64,000 bases of DNA from Phycisphaerales bacterium AB-hyl4 (GCA_041821185.1 JBGUBD010000018.1:1-64000), one strand, 5' to 3'. Numbered from the stretch's first letter, positions 1 to 8,750 are shown. The notes: a model not told the origin generated them from the letters alone. Translations and numbers: made by a program.

Positions 1-606
1 CTCCGTCTTGTCCACCGGCACCGACTCACCTGTGATCGGCGACTGGTCAACGCTGGACTCACCGCTAATCACCACTGCATCGGCGGGCACCTGTTCATCG
101 GCGGCAATGCGGATGTGGTCGCCCACCGCCAGTTGCTCCACTGGCACGAGTTGCTCGCCCGCGCCTTCAAGGCGCAAAGCCGTCTGGGGTGCGAGTTTCG
201 TCAACGCACGGATCGCCCGCCTTGCCCGGCCGATGGCCAGTTGTTCACCCGATTCTCCCAGTGAGAACAGAAGCAACAGCAGGGCGCCTTCCTCGTAATG
301 CCCCAGCACCGCGGCGCCCACGGCGGCGGTGAACATCAGCACGTCAATATCCAGCGAACGCCGCCACAACGCCTCGGCCGTCTCCATCGCGATCCGCCAG
401 CCACACAACAGGTAAGCCGCGCCAACAAGGAGCAGCCGCAGCGGCTCCGGCCCATTGCCCAGGTAAATGGACGTCCCGAATGCCAGAAGCACGCCACCCA
501 CGACGGCCGTACTCAACTGCGGATACGCGACGCCCAAATCCAGCACCCGGCGCACCGCCGACGGCCCGGCGGCGGACGCTGGCTGATCGCTCAGCGCGAT
601 GCCCAT
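1..606 (-). CDS. Heavy-metal translocating P-type ATPase (N-terminal part, cut by window edge)
   Basis: The reading frame stays open for 202 codons from the ATG at 606 to the window edge, so the C-terminal two thirds are missing. Two or three hydrophobic segments are followed by the actuator domain, with the TGES dephosphorylation motif within ITGESVPVDK right at the edge. The phosphorylation DKTG motif lies outside, so the metal (Zn/Cd/Pb or Cu) cannot be read. There is no fused N-terminal HMA domain; a separate HMA-like protein ends 15 bases upstream. A stop lies seven codons before the ATG. In this family the protein pumps soft metal ions across the inner membrane. Family call is firm, substrate unknown. 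Confidence 0.85.
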   Translation of the reverse strand, partial: MGIALSDQPASAAGPSAVRRVLDLGVAYPQLSTAVVGGVLLAFGTSIYLGNGPEPLRLLLVGAAYLLCGWRIAMETAEALWRRSLDIDVLMFTAAVGAAVLGHYEEGALLLLLFSLGESGEQLAIGRARRAIRALTKLAPQTALRLEGAGEQLVPVEQLAVGDHIRIAADEQVPADAVVISGESSVDQSPITGESVPVDKTE

Positions 607-621
607 GTCCGCCAGTCGCTG

Positions 622-1032
622 CTAAACTGAACGCAACGACGTCAATCCCACGTCGGCATGCAGTGTGACTTCCGAGCGGGCAAACGATGCCTTGACCGCC
701 GACACCGAGGCAAGCCCAGCCAGCGCCGTCTCGATCTGTCCCTCCTGCCGCGGCGATACCATGCCCTGCACCGGCAGGCGAAGATGCAATGCCCCGTCTG
801 GAGCGATTGATCCATCGAGCAGGTCACGCAGTTGCGCAAGCGAGACATGCTCCGGACGGCAACGCAGGTCAAGGCGCCCCGCGACTGTCCCGTTTCCATT
901 CACCCACTGCGCAGCGTGAACGCCAGGCAGCCGCGTCAAGCGCTGCTGAACATGCGGCCAAGTGCCCGGATCACTCAGGGAATCGCGGGCATCGGGAAAC
1001 AGGATTTCAATATGACTCACGGTTGAAGGCAA
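622..1032 (-). CDS. HMA-like domain protein lacking the metal-binding CxxC
   Basis: A 136-residue cytosolic protein encoded just upstream of, and probably co-transcribed with, the P-type ATPase. It reads as two ferredoxin-like (HMA-type) halves. The second half has the usual beta-alpha-beta pattern (VQGMVSPRQ, then ETALAGLASVSAVKASF), but where metal-binding HMA domains carry GMxCxxC this one has GMVSPRQ, with no cysteines. It is therefore unlikely to bind metal through thiols. It may be a detached regulatory N-terminal domain of the pump. The domain assignment is by eye and moderately sure. Confidence 0.6.
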   Translation of the reverse strand: MPSTVSHIEILFPDARDSLSDPGTWPHVQQRLTRLPGVHAAQWVNGNGTVAGRLDLRCRPEHVSLAQLRDLLDGSIAPDGALHLRLPVQGMVSPRQEGQIETALAGLASVSAVKASFARSEVTLHADVGLTSLRSV

Positions 1033-1184
1033 TCCACATACTTACCTGGCACCACTGCGGCATCAGGATGATATGAGGAATCGTATCGCCGACGGCGGTT
1101 GATGTGACTGCGAACGGTCCTCAACTGGCAAATAGGACTGATTCGCAGTTTCCGGATGGTATGGCGGCGCGGCAGTCGGCACAG

Positions 1185-1723
1185 TTACCGCCGCTGGTAG
1201 CTTTCGGGCAGCGGTGTCGGGCGACGCTCCCGGTCGGGGCCAATCTCGACAAACTCGGACACCGCGGCGTGGGCGTGTTGTCGGATCAGCAGCACGATCT
1301 GCGGGGCGTCCGACGTCTGTCGAACGCGTACCCCGCCGGGGACGTCTTCAATCTGCATGTTGACTCTGGCATGATGCTCGAACAACTCACGGAACAGCGG
1401 ATCGCCGCGGCGCATGGGCTGGCCCGAAGCAAGGCGGTCTTTCATCTGTCGTACATGCAATCCTCGTTCCCGCGTTCCCGTCGTCGCTCGCCATGCGGGC
1501 CATGCCCGTCGCGGCACGGCTGGCGGTTCTCGGCGTTGGGGCCCTGGCCGTCCCGGCGGCGCTGCCGGTCACCACCGGCGTAGGATTCAGGCTGAGCCTG
1601 CTCTACCGTCAGGGCCGGCTCGTCCACATCCACCATCTGGACCGCGGCGCCGGCAGGTATCGCCATCCATCCGGCGACGCCAATGGCCGCCACAACCAAC
1701 CCGATTCGCAGCGTTTCGAACAT
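1185..1723 (-). pseudogene. Exported small protein, apparent frameshift
   Basis: The ATG at 1723 opens a signal peptide (MFETLRIGLVVAAIG to PAGAA) and an Arg/Gly/His-rich linker, then stops at 1442 after CMYDR. An overlapping frame continues with a compact conserved-looking domain (RQMKDRLASG, DPLFRELFEHHARV, VPGGVRVRQTSDAP, VLLIRQHAHAAV) down to 1185 but has no start of its own except a poor GTG inside the first frame. The two halves fit if one base is missing near 1455-1475. The C-terminal domain resembles a small periplasmic family often annotated as hypothetical. It is either a real inactivating frameshift or a sequencing error. Confidence 0.5.
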
Positions 1724-1847
1724 CTCGAATCTCCTTCACAGTTGACCGATTAGCCGAGCGTCCCAAACACCGCGGCCTCGACTCCGGAGTATCGGCCTGC
1801 ACTGATTGAACGTTTGTGAAGGGCCCTGACCTGCGGCGAAATATAAA

Positions 1848-1875
1848 AAGACAATCGGGCCCAATGAACTATAAT
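1848..1875 (+). promoter_or_regulatory. Candidate sigma-70-like promoter for the ECF sigma gene
   Basis: A perfect TATAAT lies at 1870-1875, with AAGACA at 1848-1853 as a weak -35 (16-base spacer). It sits about 60 bases before the GTG of the sigma-factor gene. The -10 is strong, the -35 weak. Confidence 0.4.
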
Positions 1876-1936
1876 AGGTGTCGGGCACGTTCTCCCCGTA
1901 GCGAACGGTTCCCCCAACGGTGCGGAGTCGCTCGAT

Positions 1937-2488
1937 GTGACCGTCACTGATTTACGTACCGACGCGGAACTGATGGCCTGCTTGGGACACGGCGGGGTGG
2001 TCTGTCTCGGTGAGTTGTTGCAGCGTCATCAGGAACGGGTCCGTCGACTCGCGTATCGGCTGCTGGGCCGATGGGACCTGGCCGACGATGTGACGCAGGA
2101 CGCGTTTTTGCGGGTGCGGTGTGCGGCCGGTCGCTATCGGCCGGAGGCGCGGTTCACCACCTGGCTGCATCGCGTGGTGGTCAACCTCTGCCACGACGTG
2201 CAGCGGCGCGAGCAGCGCCAGCCGGGGCCGTTGCCGCTGGTGGAGCCGGGTGTCGACGACGATCCGGGCATGAAAATGGAATCGAGCGAATCCGCCCAGC
2301 GCATCGCCGCGGCGGTGTGGCGGTTGCCCGAACGCCAACGGACTGTGCTGGTGCTGCATCGCTACGAAGGGCTGTCGCATCAGCAGGTCGCGGCGGTGAC
2401 CGGCTGGAGCGCGTCGGCCGGCGAGTCGCTGCTCGTGCGGGCCTATGCCCGCCTGCGTGAGGAACTAGCGGATTTGCAGAATGCTTAA
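1937..2488 (+). CDS. ECF-type RNA polymerase sigma factor
   Basis: 183 residues with the sigma-70 family order. Region 2 (residues about 20-90) carries HQERVRRLAYRLLG, DLADDVTQDAFLRV and FTTWLHRVVVNLCHD. Region 4 (about 125-180) carries LPERQRTVLVLHRYEGLSHQQVAAV and a helix-turn-helix. The GTG start at 1937 is used because the overlapping ATG at 1935 is followed at once by a stop. No anti-sigma gene is adjacent; the next gene is a DUF4405 membrane protein 74 bases downstream, which could transmit a signal. It probably directs a small stress regulon that includes the following sulfur genes (inference). Confidence 0.9.
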   Translation: MTVTDLRTDAELMACLGHGGVVCLGELLQRHQERVRRLAYRLLGRWDLADDVTQDAFLRVRCAAGRYRPEARFTTWLHRVVVNLCHDVQRREQRQPGPLPLVEPGVDDDPGMKMESSESAQRIAAAVWRLPERQRTVLVLHRYEGLSHQQVAAVTGWSASAGESLLVRAYARLREELADLQNA

Positions 2489-2562
2489 CAGGGCGACCGC
2501 AGGTCAAGCCGCATTGCCGCGTTTCACTTACGGGGAAGATATGTGCCGCGGAAGGCATTGCC

Positions 2563-3447
2563 ATGAGCACGACCCGAGGGAAAGCTGGACGCGACTTCAA
2601 CTGGCGTGCGTTGATCACTTTCGTCACCACCGTGTCGTTTTTGATCATGGCCCTGTCGGGCGCGATGCTCTATGTCGCCCCACGAGGTCGGGTGGCCAAC
2701 TGGACGAACTGGTCGCTGCTGGGGCTCGAAAAGGAGCAGTGGGCGGATCTCCACATGACGGCGGCGCTGCTGATGCTCGTCGCGCTCAGCTTCCACCTTT
2801 ACTTCAACTGGAAGCCGTTGTGCCACTACCTCAAGAACAAGACAACCGCTCACGGCATGCGATTGCGGGAACTGGCGGTGGCGTGTGCCGTGGGACTGGT
2901 GGTGGCCGCCGGCACGCTGGCCGACGTGCCCCCGTTCAGCACGGTGCTGATGGTCAACGAGCGGATCAAGGACGCGTGGGAGCCCACGGCCGGTGCGATC
3001 GGCCGAGCCCCGTCGACCTATGTGCAGGAGCGCAGCGTTCGCGAGTTCGCCGACCGGATAGGGCTGTCGCTGGAGCAGATGTCTGCGGCGTTGAAGGCCC
3101 ATGGCATTGAAATCGACGATGCGGACGTGCCCATTGATGCGCTGGCGCGACGGCATGGCGTATCCCTGCAGCAGATCTACGAAGCCGTGCATGCGGAAGG
3201 CGGACAAGCTGGACCGGTCCGTGTTGGTGGTGCGAATCGAGAAGTACGCGGCGGCGGTGGAGGGCAGTTTGGGCGCATAACATTGGGTGAGCTTTGTCGG
3301 CACGAGGCCGTGCCTCTCGCCGAGGCGGTGCAGTCATTGACCGACGAAGGCATCGAAGCGACCGAGGCGAGCCGACTTCGTGAGCTGGCGGACCGGCTCG
3401 GCATGACCCCGCGTGAACTGGCGGATTGGCTCACGCGCGGCCGTTGA
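2563..3447 (+). CDS. DUF4405 membrane protein with C-terminal helical repeats
   Basis: 294 residues. The N-terminal 130 residues contain about three membrane segments (around 15-37, 62-82, 98-118) and histidines H64 and H78 placed as in the haem-binding cytochrome b561-like DUF4405 family (ADLHMTAALL, ALSFHLYFNW). The soluble C-terminal half shows four short related helical units, each like LxxLAxRxGxSxxxL: VREFADRIGLSLEQM, IDALARRHGVSLQQI, LGELCRHEAVPLAEA and LRELADRLGMTPREL. They resemble helix-turn-helix or SLOG-like packing units. Function is not known; a redox-sensing membrane protein is plausible. Confidence 0.75.
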   Translation: MSTTRGKAGRDFNWRALITFVTTVSFLIMALSGAMLYVAPRGRVANWTNWSLLGLEKEQWADLHMTAALLMLVALSFHLYFNWKPLCHYLKNKTTAHGMRLRELAVACAVGLVVAAGTLADVPPFSTVLMVNERIKDAWEPTAGAIGRAPSTYVQERSVREFADRIGLSLEQMSAALKAHGIEIDDADVPIDALARRHGVSLQQIYEAVHAEGGQAGPVRVGGANREVRGGGGGQFGRITLGELCRHEAVPLAEAVQSLTDEGIEATEASRLRELADRLGMTPRELADWLTRGR

Positions 3448-3546
3448 TGGCGTACCATCGCCGAGCAAAGTGTCCGACTGCTGCCCCGAGTAATGGCACG
3501 TGCTCAGCGCGTGCGCCGGAAAAATGTTTTCTTCAAGCACAAGGGT

Positions 3547-4128
3547 ATGACGATGACCGCTTCAACCATTGAGCCACAACAGGTGCATCAGGCAATTGAA
3601 AACAAGGAGCCGGCCCGGCTGATCGACGTCCGGACACCGGGCGAATACGCTTCCGAGCACGTCGAGCAGGCGGAGTCGATGCCGCTGGACCAGTTGGATC
3701 CGGAGGCGCTGAAGGCAGACAACGGCGCGCCCCTCTACCTGTTCTGCCGCACGGGGAATCGCGCGGCGCAAGCCTCTGAGAAGTTGACGGCCGCGGGACT
3801 CGCCGACGTGCGCGTCGTCGAGGGCGGCCTCGAGGGATGGAAGCAGGCCGGGCTGCCGGTGAAGCGAGGCAAGGGCGTGATCTCCCTGGAGCGGCAGGTG
3901 CGCATCGGTGCCGGCGCACTGGTGCTCATCGGCGTGCTGCTCGGCTGGTTTGTGCATCCCGGGCTGCATGCCATCGCCCTGTTCGTCGGCGGCGGGCTGA
4001 TGTTCGCAGGCATCACGGACTGGTGCGGCATGGCAATGGTGCTGGCGAAGCTGCCGTGGAACCGACGCGGAACGAAGCCCGATCGTGGGGCCGGCGGCGA
4101 CGGCGGCGGCGCAACATGCTCAACGTGA
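3547..4128 (+). CDS. Rhodanese domain protein with DUF2892 membrane tail
   Basis: 193 residues. Residues about 8-105 are a rhodanese (sulfurtransferase) domain with LIDVRTPGEY and the active-site loop CRTGNRA (cysteine 67). Residues about 119-165 hold two membrane helices typical of the DUF2892 family, so the rhodanese faces the cytoplasm on a membrane anchor. The frame is open from 3493, but the ATG at 3547 (next ATG 3553) fits the rhodanese N-terminus. It is followed by the beta-lactamase-fold/rhodanese gene. In this context it probably accepts sulfane sulfur from persulfides during sulfide detoxification. Confidence 0.88.
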   Translation: MTMTASTIEPQQVHQAIENKEPARLIDVRTPGEYASEHVEQAESMPLDQLDPEALKADNGAPLYLFCRTGNRAAQASEKLTAAGLADVRVVEGGLEGWKQAGLPVKRGKGVISLERQVRIGAGALVLIGVLLGWFVHPGLHAIALFVGGGLMFAGITDWCGMAMVLAKLPWNRRGTKPDRGAGGDGGGATCST

Positions 4129-4211
4129 TGGGCAAGGTCCGCATCAGGACGAGCCGGCGAGTCAAGTGGTCACGGCACGACCGACAGCAACAGAGCAGAT
4201 GGAGACAAACC

Positions 4212-5669
4212 ATGCTCTTTCGACAATTCTTCGATCCCAAACTCGCTCAATATGCCTACCTCGTCGGCTGCCAGCGCACGGGTGAGGCGCTGATCATCGA
4301 CCCGGAGCGGGACATCGATCAATATATCGTGGCCGCGGAGGCTGAGGGGCTGCACATCACCGCCGTGGCGGAGACGCATATTCACGCCGACTTTCTCTCG
4401 GGCACCAGGGAGCTTGCCGAGCGCCTCGGCGTGAGGGTGTACCTTTCGGACGAGGGCGGTGAAGCGTGGGCCAGCGACTGGGCGCGCAACGGCTCGTACG
4501 ACGCCCGGTTCCTCAAGGATGGCGACACGTTCGAGGTCGGCGGCATCGAGGTGCGGGCGATTCACACACCCGGACACACGCCTGAGCACCTGAGCTACGC
4601 CATCACCGACCGCGGTTCGGGCGCGTCCTCGCCAATGGGCGTGGCGACGGGGGATTTCGTGTTCGTCGGCGATGTCGGTCGGCCCGACCTGCTCGAACAG
4701 GCAGCGGGCATGGCCGGGGTTCAGGAGCCGGCGGCGCGGCAGCTCTTTGCGTCACTCCAGCGATTTAAAGAACTGGACGATCACGTGCAGGTCTGGCCCG
4801 CGCACGGGGCCGGCTCGACCTGCGGCAAGAACCTCGGCGCAGTGCCGCAGACCACGGTCGGCTACGAAAAGCGGTACAACGCAGCGTGGGACGCAGCGAC
4901 CCGGGGCGAGGATGCGTTCGTGCACGCCATGCTCGCTGGTCAGCCCGAGCCGCAGACGTACTTCGCCCGAATGAAGCGCGACAACAACCACGGTGTGCCG
5001 CTGCTCGATGGCTTGCCCAACCCGTCAGCCCTGACGGCGGCCGGGCTGCGTGAGCGGGTGGATGAAGGGCAAGCCCTGGTGATCGACACGCGGCTCGACC
5101 GATCGGCCTTCATGGCCGAGCACATCGCCGGCTCACTCTACGCTCCGATCAACCGCAGCTTCAGCATGACGGTGGGCTCTCTGATCGAGGATGAATCGAC
5201 GCCCATTTTGCTGATCATCGAGACCGACCGCGTGAAGGAGGCGGTGCGCGATCTCGTGCGCATCGGCTATGACACCATCGTCGGCTTCGCCACCGCGGAA
5301 ACACTCGCGCGCTATTTTGGGCAGGGTGGCTCTCGCCACGCCATCGAATGCATTACATTCGCCGAGGTGGCGAAGATGCAGGGCCGGGACGATGTGGCTG
5401 TGGTGGATGTACGCTTTCGGTCGGAATTTGATGCGGGTCATGTTCCCTGTGCCGTGCATGCGTCATACACGCGTCTACCGTCCTATGCCCGCGAGCGCAT
5501 CCCACGCGACAAGACGTTGCTGGTCCACTGTGTCAGCGGCGGCCGTTCCGCCGCGGCGGTGGCCTACCTCGCCCGCGAAGGATTCGAGGTCAAACTCGTC
5601 GATGATGTGCTCAGTGCCTACGCGAAGGAAGGCGAGCTTCAGGTAGAGGGCGCTTCGCGAGCGGCCTGA
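4212..5669 (+). CDS. MBL-fold hydrolase / persulfide-dioxygenase-like protein with two rhodanese domains
   Basis: 485 residues from the ATG at 4212, which has GGAG 7 bases upstream; the frame is open further back but that part reads as a shadow of the preceding gene. Residues 1-240 are a metallo-beta-lactamase fold of the ETHE1/persulfide dioxygenase group, with THIHADFLSG (H56, H58, D60), HTPGHTPEHLSY and GDVGRPDLL. Two rhodanese domains follow: the first (about 265-360) has no cysteine in its loop, the second (about 375-475) has HCVSGGRSA. Such proteins oxidise glutathione or enzyme persulfides to sulfite. It pairs with the upstream rhodanese and the SulP remnant. Confidence 0.87.
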   Translation: MLFRQFFDPKLAQYAYLVGCQRTGEALIIDPERDIDQYIVAAEAEGLHITAVAETHIHADFLSGTRELAERLGVRVYLSDEGGEAWASDWARNGSYDARFLKDGDTFEVGGIEVRAIHTPGHTPEHLSYAITDRGSGASSPMGVATGDFVFVGDVGRPDLLEQAAGMAGVQEPAARQLFASLQRFKELDDHVQVWPAHGAGSTCGKNLGAVPQTTVGYEKRYNAAWDAATRGEDAFVHAMLAGQPEPQTYFARMKRDNNHGVPLLDGLPNPSALTAAGLRERVDEGQALVIDTRLDRSAFMAEHIAGSLYAPINRSFSMTVGSLIEDESTPILLIIETDRVKEAVRDLVRIGYDTIVGFATAETLARYFGQGGSRHAIECITFAEVAKMQGRDDVAVVDVRFRSEFDAGHVPCAVHASYTRLPSYARERIPRDKTLLVHCVSGGRSAAAVAYLAREGFEVKLVDDVLSAYAKEGELQVEGASRAA

Positions 5670-5719
5670 ACGTGAGGACCCGCCTTCGATTGTGATTCCC
5701 GCACGCGTGAAGGTGCCTC

Positions 5720-6079
5720 ATGTTCCGTCGATGGCTTCCCAGTGTGGGTCAGCTCGAAAGGTACGATCGCCATCAGTTGCGGGCGGACCTTTTAGCGGGT
5801 GTCACGGTGGGCGTCATGCTCATTCCGCAGGGAATGGCTTATGCGCTGATCGCAGGCGTGCCACCGATCTATAGCCTGTATGCATCGCTGGTGCCGTTGG
5901 TGGTGTACGCGCTGCTCGGCACGTCTCGGCATCTGGCGGTCGGACCGGTCGCACTCGTGTCTTTCCTTGTCGCAGCCGCGGTCGCACCGCTTGCCGACGG
6001 TGACCCGCACGCCGCGAGCGATGGTCGCGATGTTGAAAGACATTTTCGAAATGTGAAACGGGCGACGCTTGTCCAATAG
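5720..6079 (+). pseudogene. Truncated SulP-family sulfate/anion permease
   Basis: The first 95 residues are a convincing SulP N-terminus: DLLAGVTVGVMLIPQGMAYALIAG, then PPIYSLYASLVPLVVYALLG and SRHLAVGPVALVS. After VAPLADGDP the sequence turns hydrophilic (HAASDGRDVERHF) and stops at 119 residues, whereas SulP proteins have 500-700. The transmembrane core and STAS domain are absent and not found downstream, so the gene was cut near 6003. In many bacteria a SulP gene accompanies persulfide-oxidation genes, so loss of the exporter may have changed this pathway. Confidence 0.8.
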
Positions 6080-6208
6080 AAAAACCCGCTCAATTGACGG
6101 ATCACGGGAACCTTTCGATCGTCTCCCGGCGTTCGGAAAGATAAGTGGTCGGCGGAAGGACCGGCCCTCATTAAAGAAAGCACCTATCACCTGTGAAAGG
6201 ACGAAGCA

Positions 6209-6859
6209 GTGAACAGGCAACACACAATCTGGACTGGAGCGGCAACATTGGGAACGGCGTTGGCCGTGATTCTGCTGGTCAACCCGGTAACATGGGCGCA
6301 CTGCGATGGCCTCGACGGGCCGGTGGTGACAGATGCCCGGGTCGCCCTTGACGCAGGTGATGTCACGCCTGTGCTGAAGTGGATTCCAGAGACAGATGAG
6401 CAGGAAGTCCGCGAGGCGTTCGACCAGGCGCTGGTGGTACGCGAGCAGGGGCCGGAGGCAAGGGAACTGGCGGATCGCTACTTCTTCGAAACCCTCGTGC
6501 GCCTGCATCGGGCGTATGAAGGAGCCCCCTTCACCGGCCTGCTGCCCAGTGGGGCTGAAGTGTCGCCTGCGATTGCCAAGGCGGATGCCGCCTTGGAGCA
6601 AGGTGATGTGGACGATCTGGCCCGGCACATCGCTGCCGCGGTCGAGGCCAGTATTCGTGAGCAGTTTGCGGTCGCCAGCACCGCGAAAGCAGATAAGGAC
6701 GCCAGCGTGGAGTCCGGGCGGGTATACGTGGACAAGTACGTCGAGTTCGTGCACTACGTGAAGCATCTGCATGAAGCGGTCGCCGGTCCCGGTGGGCATG
6801 GCCATGGTCACCAGGCCGCTGAGGTGGACGCGGGTGATACCCACCATGATCAGCACTGA
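6209..6859 (+). CDS. Exported DUF6448 family protein
   Basis: 216 residues with a signal peptide (MNRQHTIWTGAATLGTALAV, cleaved near TWA-HCDG). The mature start HCDGLDGPVV, then DVTPVLKWIPETDE, is the signature of the DUF6448 family. The C-terminus is histidine-rich (GGHGHGHQ and HHDQH), suggesting metal binding. The helical body has conserved RYFFETLVRLHRAYEGAPFTGL. Function of the family is not known; it often sits near ECF sigma genes, as here. A strong hairpin follows at 6900-6937. Confidence 0.8.
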   Translation: MNRQHTIWTGAATLGTALAVILLVNPVTWAHCDGLDGPVVTDARVALDAGDVTPVLKWIPETDEQEVREAFDQALVVREQGPEARELADRYFFETLVRLHRAYEGAPFTGLLPSGAEVSPAIAKADAALEQGDVDDLARHIAAAVEASIREQFAVASTAKADKDASVESGRVYVDKYVEFVHYVKHLHEAVAGPGGHGHGHQAAEVDAGDTHHDQH

Positions 6860-6899
6860 GCGCACAATCCCGGCCGGGCTCAACGCCCGGGCATGCCGC

Positions 6900-6937
6900 G
6901 ACAGCCCCTGCGCAGCATTGCCTGCGCAGGGGCTGTC
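6900..6937 (+). terminator. Long GC-rich hairpin after the DUF6448 gene
   Basis: A perfect 15-bp inverted repeat (6900-6914 and 6923-6937) with an 8-base loop, 41 bases after the stop codon. No T-run follows, so it is either a factor-dependent or bidirectional terminator or an mRNA-stabilising hairpin. Confidence 0.6.
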
Positions 6938-7028
6938 ACCAAGCAGCTTCTTGCCGCGCATCAGGGCCACGATTGACACCGGCCGAGCACCGCACGCGAA
7001 GCAATTGCGATCGGGTATAACCACGAGT

Positions 7029-7634
7029 ATGGTTGAGCAGGGTCTATCTGACGAGCAGCGGGCACGCGCCCAGCAGGTGATTCGGCCGCACCTGCCGCTG
7101 CTGCTGCGAACCGCCGGCTACATGACGCGGCACGAGCAGGATGCGCAGGACCTCGTGCAGGATGCTGTGCTCAAAGCGATGAAGGCGATAGACCGATTCG
7201 AGCCCGGCACGGATGCACGGTCGTGGCTGCTGACGATCCTGCGGCGGGCGCACATCGACCGAGTGCGACAAGCTCAACGCCGGGGAACCGTACTCTCACT
7301 TGATGCGGCGGAGGCGTTCGATGTGGAAGACCCACAGGCGGACCGGCAGGGCGTCCACGACGAGCAGTGGCATACTCCCCAGCAACTGATGGAACGCTTT
7401 GAAGAGCAGCAGATCATTGAGGCCCTGCGGGGACTGCATGCGGAAATCCGCTGGACGCTGTTGCTGGTGGATGTGGAAGGGCTCGATCTGAGTGAAGCGG
7501 CCAGGGTGCTCGAGGTGCCCGTGGGGACCGTCAAGTCACGCACCCACAGAGGTCGGGGCATGCTGCGCGATCGGCTGTTTCAGTTTGCGTCAGAGCACGG
7601 CTGGATAGCGCAAGGAGACCACCATGCATCCTGA
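7029..7634 (+). CDS. ECF-type RNA polymerase sigma factor
   Basis: 201 residues from the ATG at 7029. The same frame is open further upstream, but that part has no sigma similarity. Region 2 shows MTRHEQDAQDLVQDAVLKAM and DARSWLLTILRRAHIDRVR. Region 4 shows LRGLHAEIRWTLLLVDVEGL, then LSEAARVLEVPVGTVKSRTHRGR. A basic linker with DEQWHTPQQLMERFEEQQI joins them. It overlaps the anti-sigma gene by 11 bases, so the pair is co-translated. Signal unknown. Confidence 0.92.
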   Translation: MVEQGLSDEQRARAQQVIRPHLPLLLRTAGYMTRHEQDAQDLVQDAVLKAMKAIDRFEPGTDARSWLLTILRRAHIDRVRQAQRRGTVLSLDAAEAFDVEDPQADRQGVHDEQWHTPQQLMERFEEQQIIEALRGLHAEIRWTLLLVDVEGLDLSEAARVLEVPVGTVKSRTHRGRGMLRDRLFQFASEHGWIAQGDHHAS

Positions 7635-8304
7635 ACAGCCCCGCGAAACCTTGCTTGACCGGTTGACCTGGCAGCGGCTGGCCCGGTTGCGATCGCGGCC
7701 GGTGGACACGTCGCAGCTCGAAAGCTGGTTTGACCAGCAGTGCGGCACTGCTGAGCAGGGTGTGGCGCACCAGCGGCGGCCCTGGTATCGTCCACTAGCG
7801 GCGATGGCGGCGGCCATCGGGCTGGCATTGTTGCTGGGCGTGGTGTTGACGCTGTTCTCCGGGGGGGCCGGGGGGCCGACCGTGGCTGAGCCGATGGATC
7901 TTGTCCGCCTGCACCATGTGACCTTGCGTGGCGAGCATGAGCTGGTGCCCGTGGATGATCTGGTGGAAGCAAACCGGACGCTTCGCGCGCATGCCTATGA
8001 AGGGCCGGCGCTGCCGGAGCATCTGGCGACGCCCGTGATCGGTTGTTGCGTGCACCTGCTGGGTGATCGGCCGATCGGCACCGCGCTGGTGCAGTGGGAA
8101 GGTCAGCCGGTGTCCATCATGACGGCTCGCACGAGCGAGGTGCATCCGCCACAGGGTCACGAAGTGCAACATGAAGGGCGAACCTACCGCGTGCAGCAGC
8201 ACGAGGAGAGCCACGTCGTAATCCTGGCACAGAATGGCCAGTGGATTGGGGCCATCGGTGTTCATGACGCCGAGACGTTGGTCCGGTTGCTAGCGATGTA
8301 TTGA
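7624..8304 (+). CDS. Membrane-anchored anti-sigma factor
   Basis: 226 residues: a short cytoplasmic N-terminus (about 55 residues), one transmembrane helix (about 58-78, AMAAAIGLALLLGVVLTLF) and an extracytoplasmic domain containing VIGCCVHLLGDRPIG. The overlap with the sigma gene and the topology are what identify it. The cytoplasmic part has no HxxxCxxC zinc motif, so it is not of the zinc (ZAS) type. The CC pair in the outer domain could sense redox or metal (inference). Confidence 0.8.
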   Translation: MHPEQPRETLLDRLTWQRLARLRSRPVDTSQLESWFDQQCGTAEQGVAHQRRPWYRPLAAMAAAIGLALLLGVVLTLFSGGAGGPTVAEPMDLVRLHHVTLRGEHELVPVDDLVEANRTLRAHAYEGPALPEHLATPVIGCCVHLLGDRPIGTALVQWEGQPVSIMTARTSEVHPPQGHEVQHEGRTYRVQQHEESHVVILAQNGQWIGAIGVHDAETLVRLLAMY

Positions 8305-8750
8305 GGCACGCGGCGGGACGGAGGCGACTGGGCATCATCTTTAAAGTGTGATGAATCCTGCTCTGTGGAGATACACACTTCGCACCACACCTCCCCATCA
8401 CTGGACGCCTGCCACAATCGGGCTGGCCGGCCTTGCCGCAGCCCTGCTCCTTGGCCGTGCCGCCGGATGACGCTTGAAGCGAATTCACGGCCCAAGGGTC
8501 GCTTCACCCTCTCTGTGCACAACTCAGCGGCCGGCTAATCCAAAACCACCTGATTCACAGGTGTTCGTCAATACCAGTTCAACACCGCCCCGCTCGCGCC
8601 GAGGTTCCTCAACGGCACGAGGAACGATCATGAGCTCAAGCCTGGTGTCAGAGTTTGTACACGGGGATGCCGATGCTCAGCACGGCATCGGCATACTCCC
8701 GCGGAATTGGCAGGTGGCCGTGGATGTCGGCCTGTGCGAGAACTTGTGAC
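8305..8750. other. Intergenic region with one inverted repeat
   Basis: No convincing gene. A perfect 10-bp inverted repeat, 8667-8676 and 8685-8694, lies between the two convergent genes and may act as a terminator for the minus-strand ligase gene. Nothing else was recognised. Confidence 0.5.

Noticed and set aside
2524..3303. 259-codon minus-strand open frame
   Set aside because: Antisense shadow of the DUF4405 gene.
5792..7024. 410-codon minus-strand open frame
   Set aside because: It runs antisense through the SulP stub, an intergenic gap and the DUF6448 gene, with basic, low-information sequence; no support.
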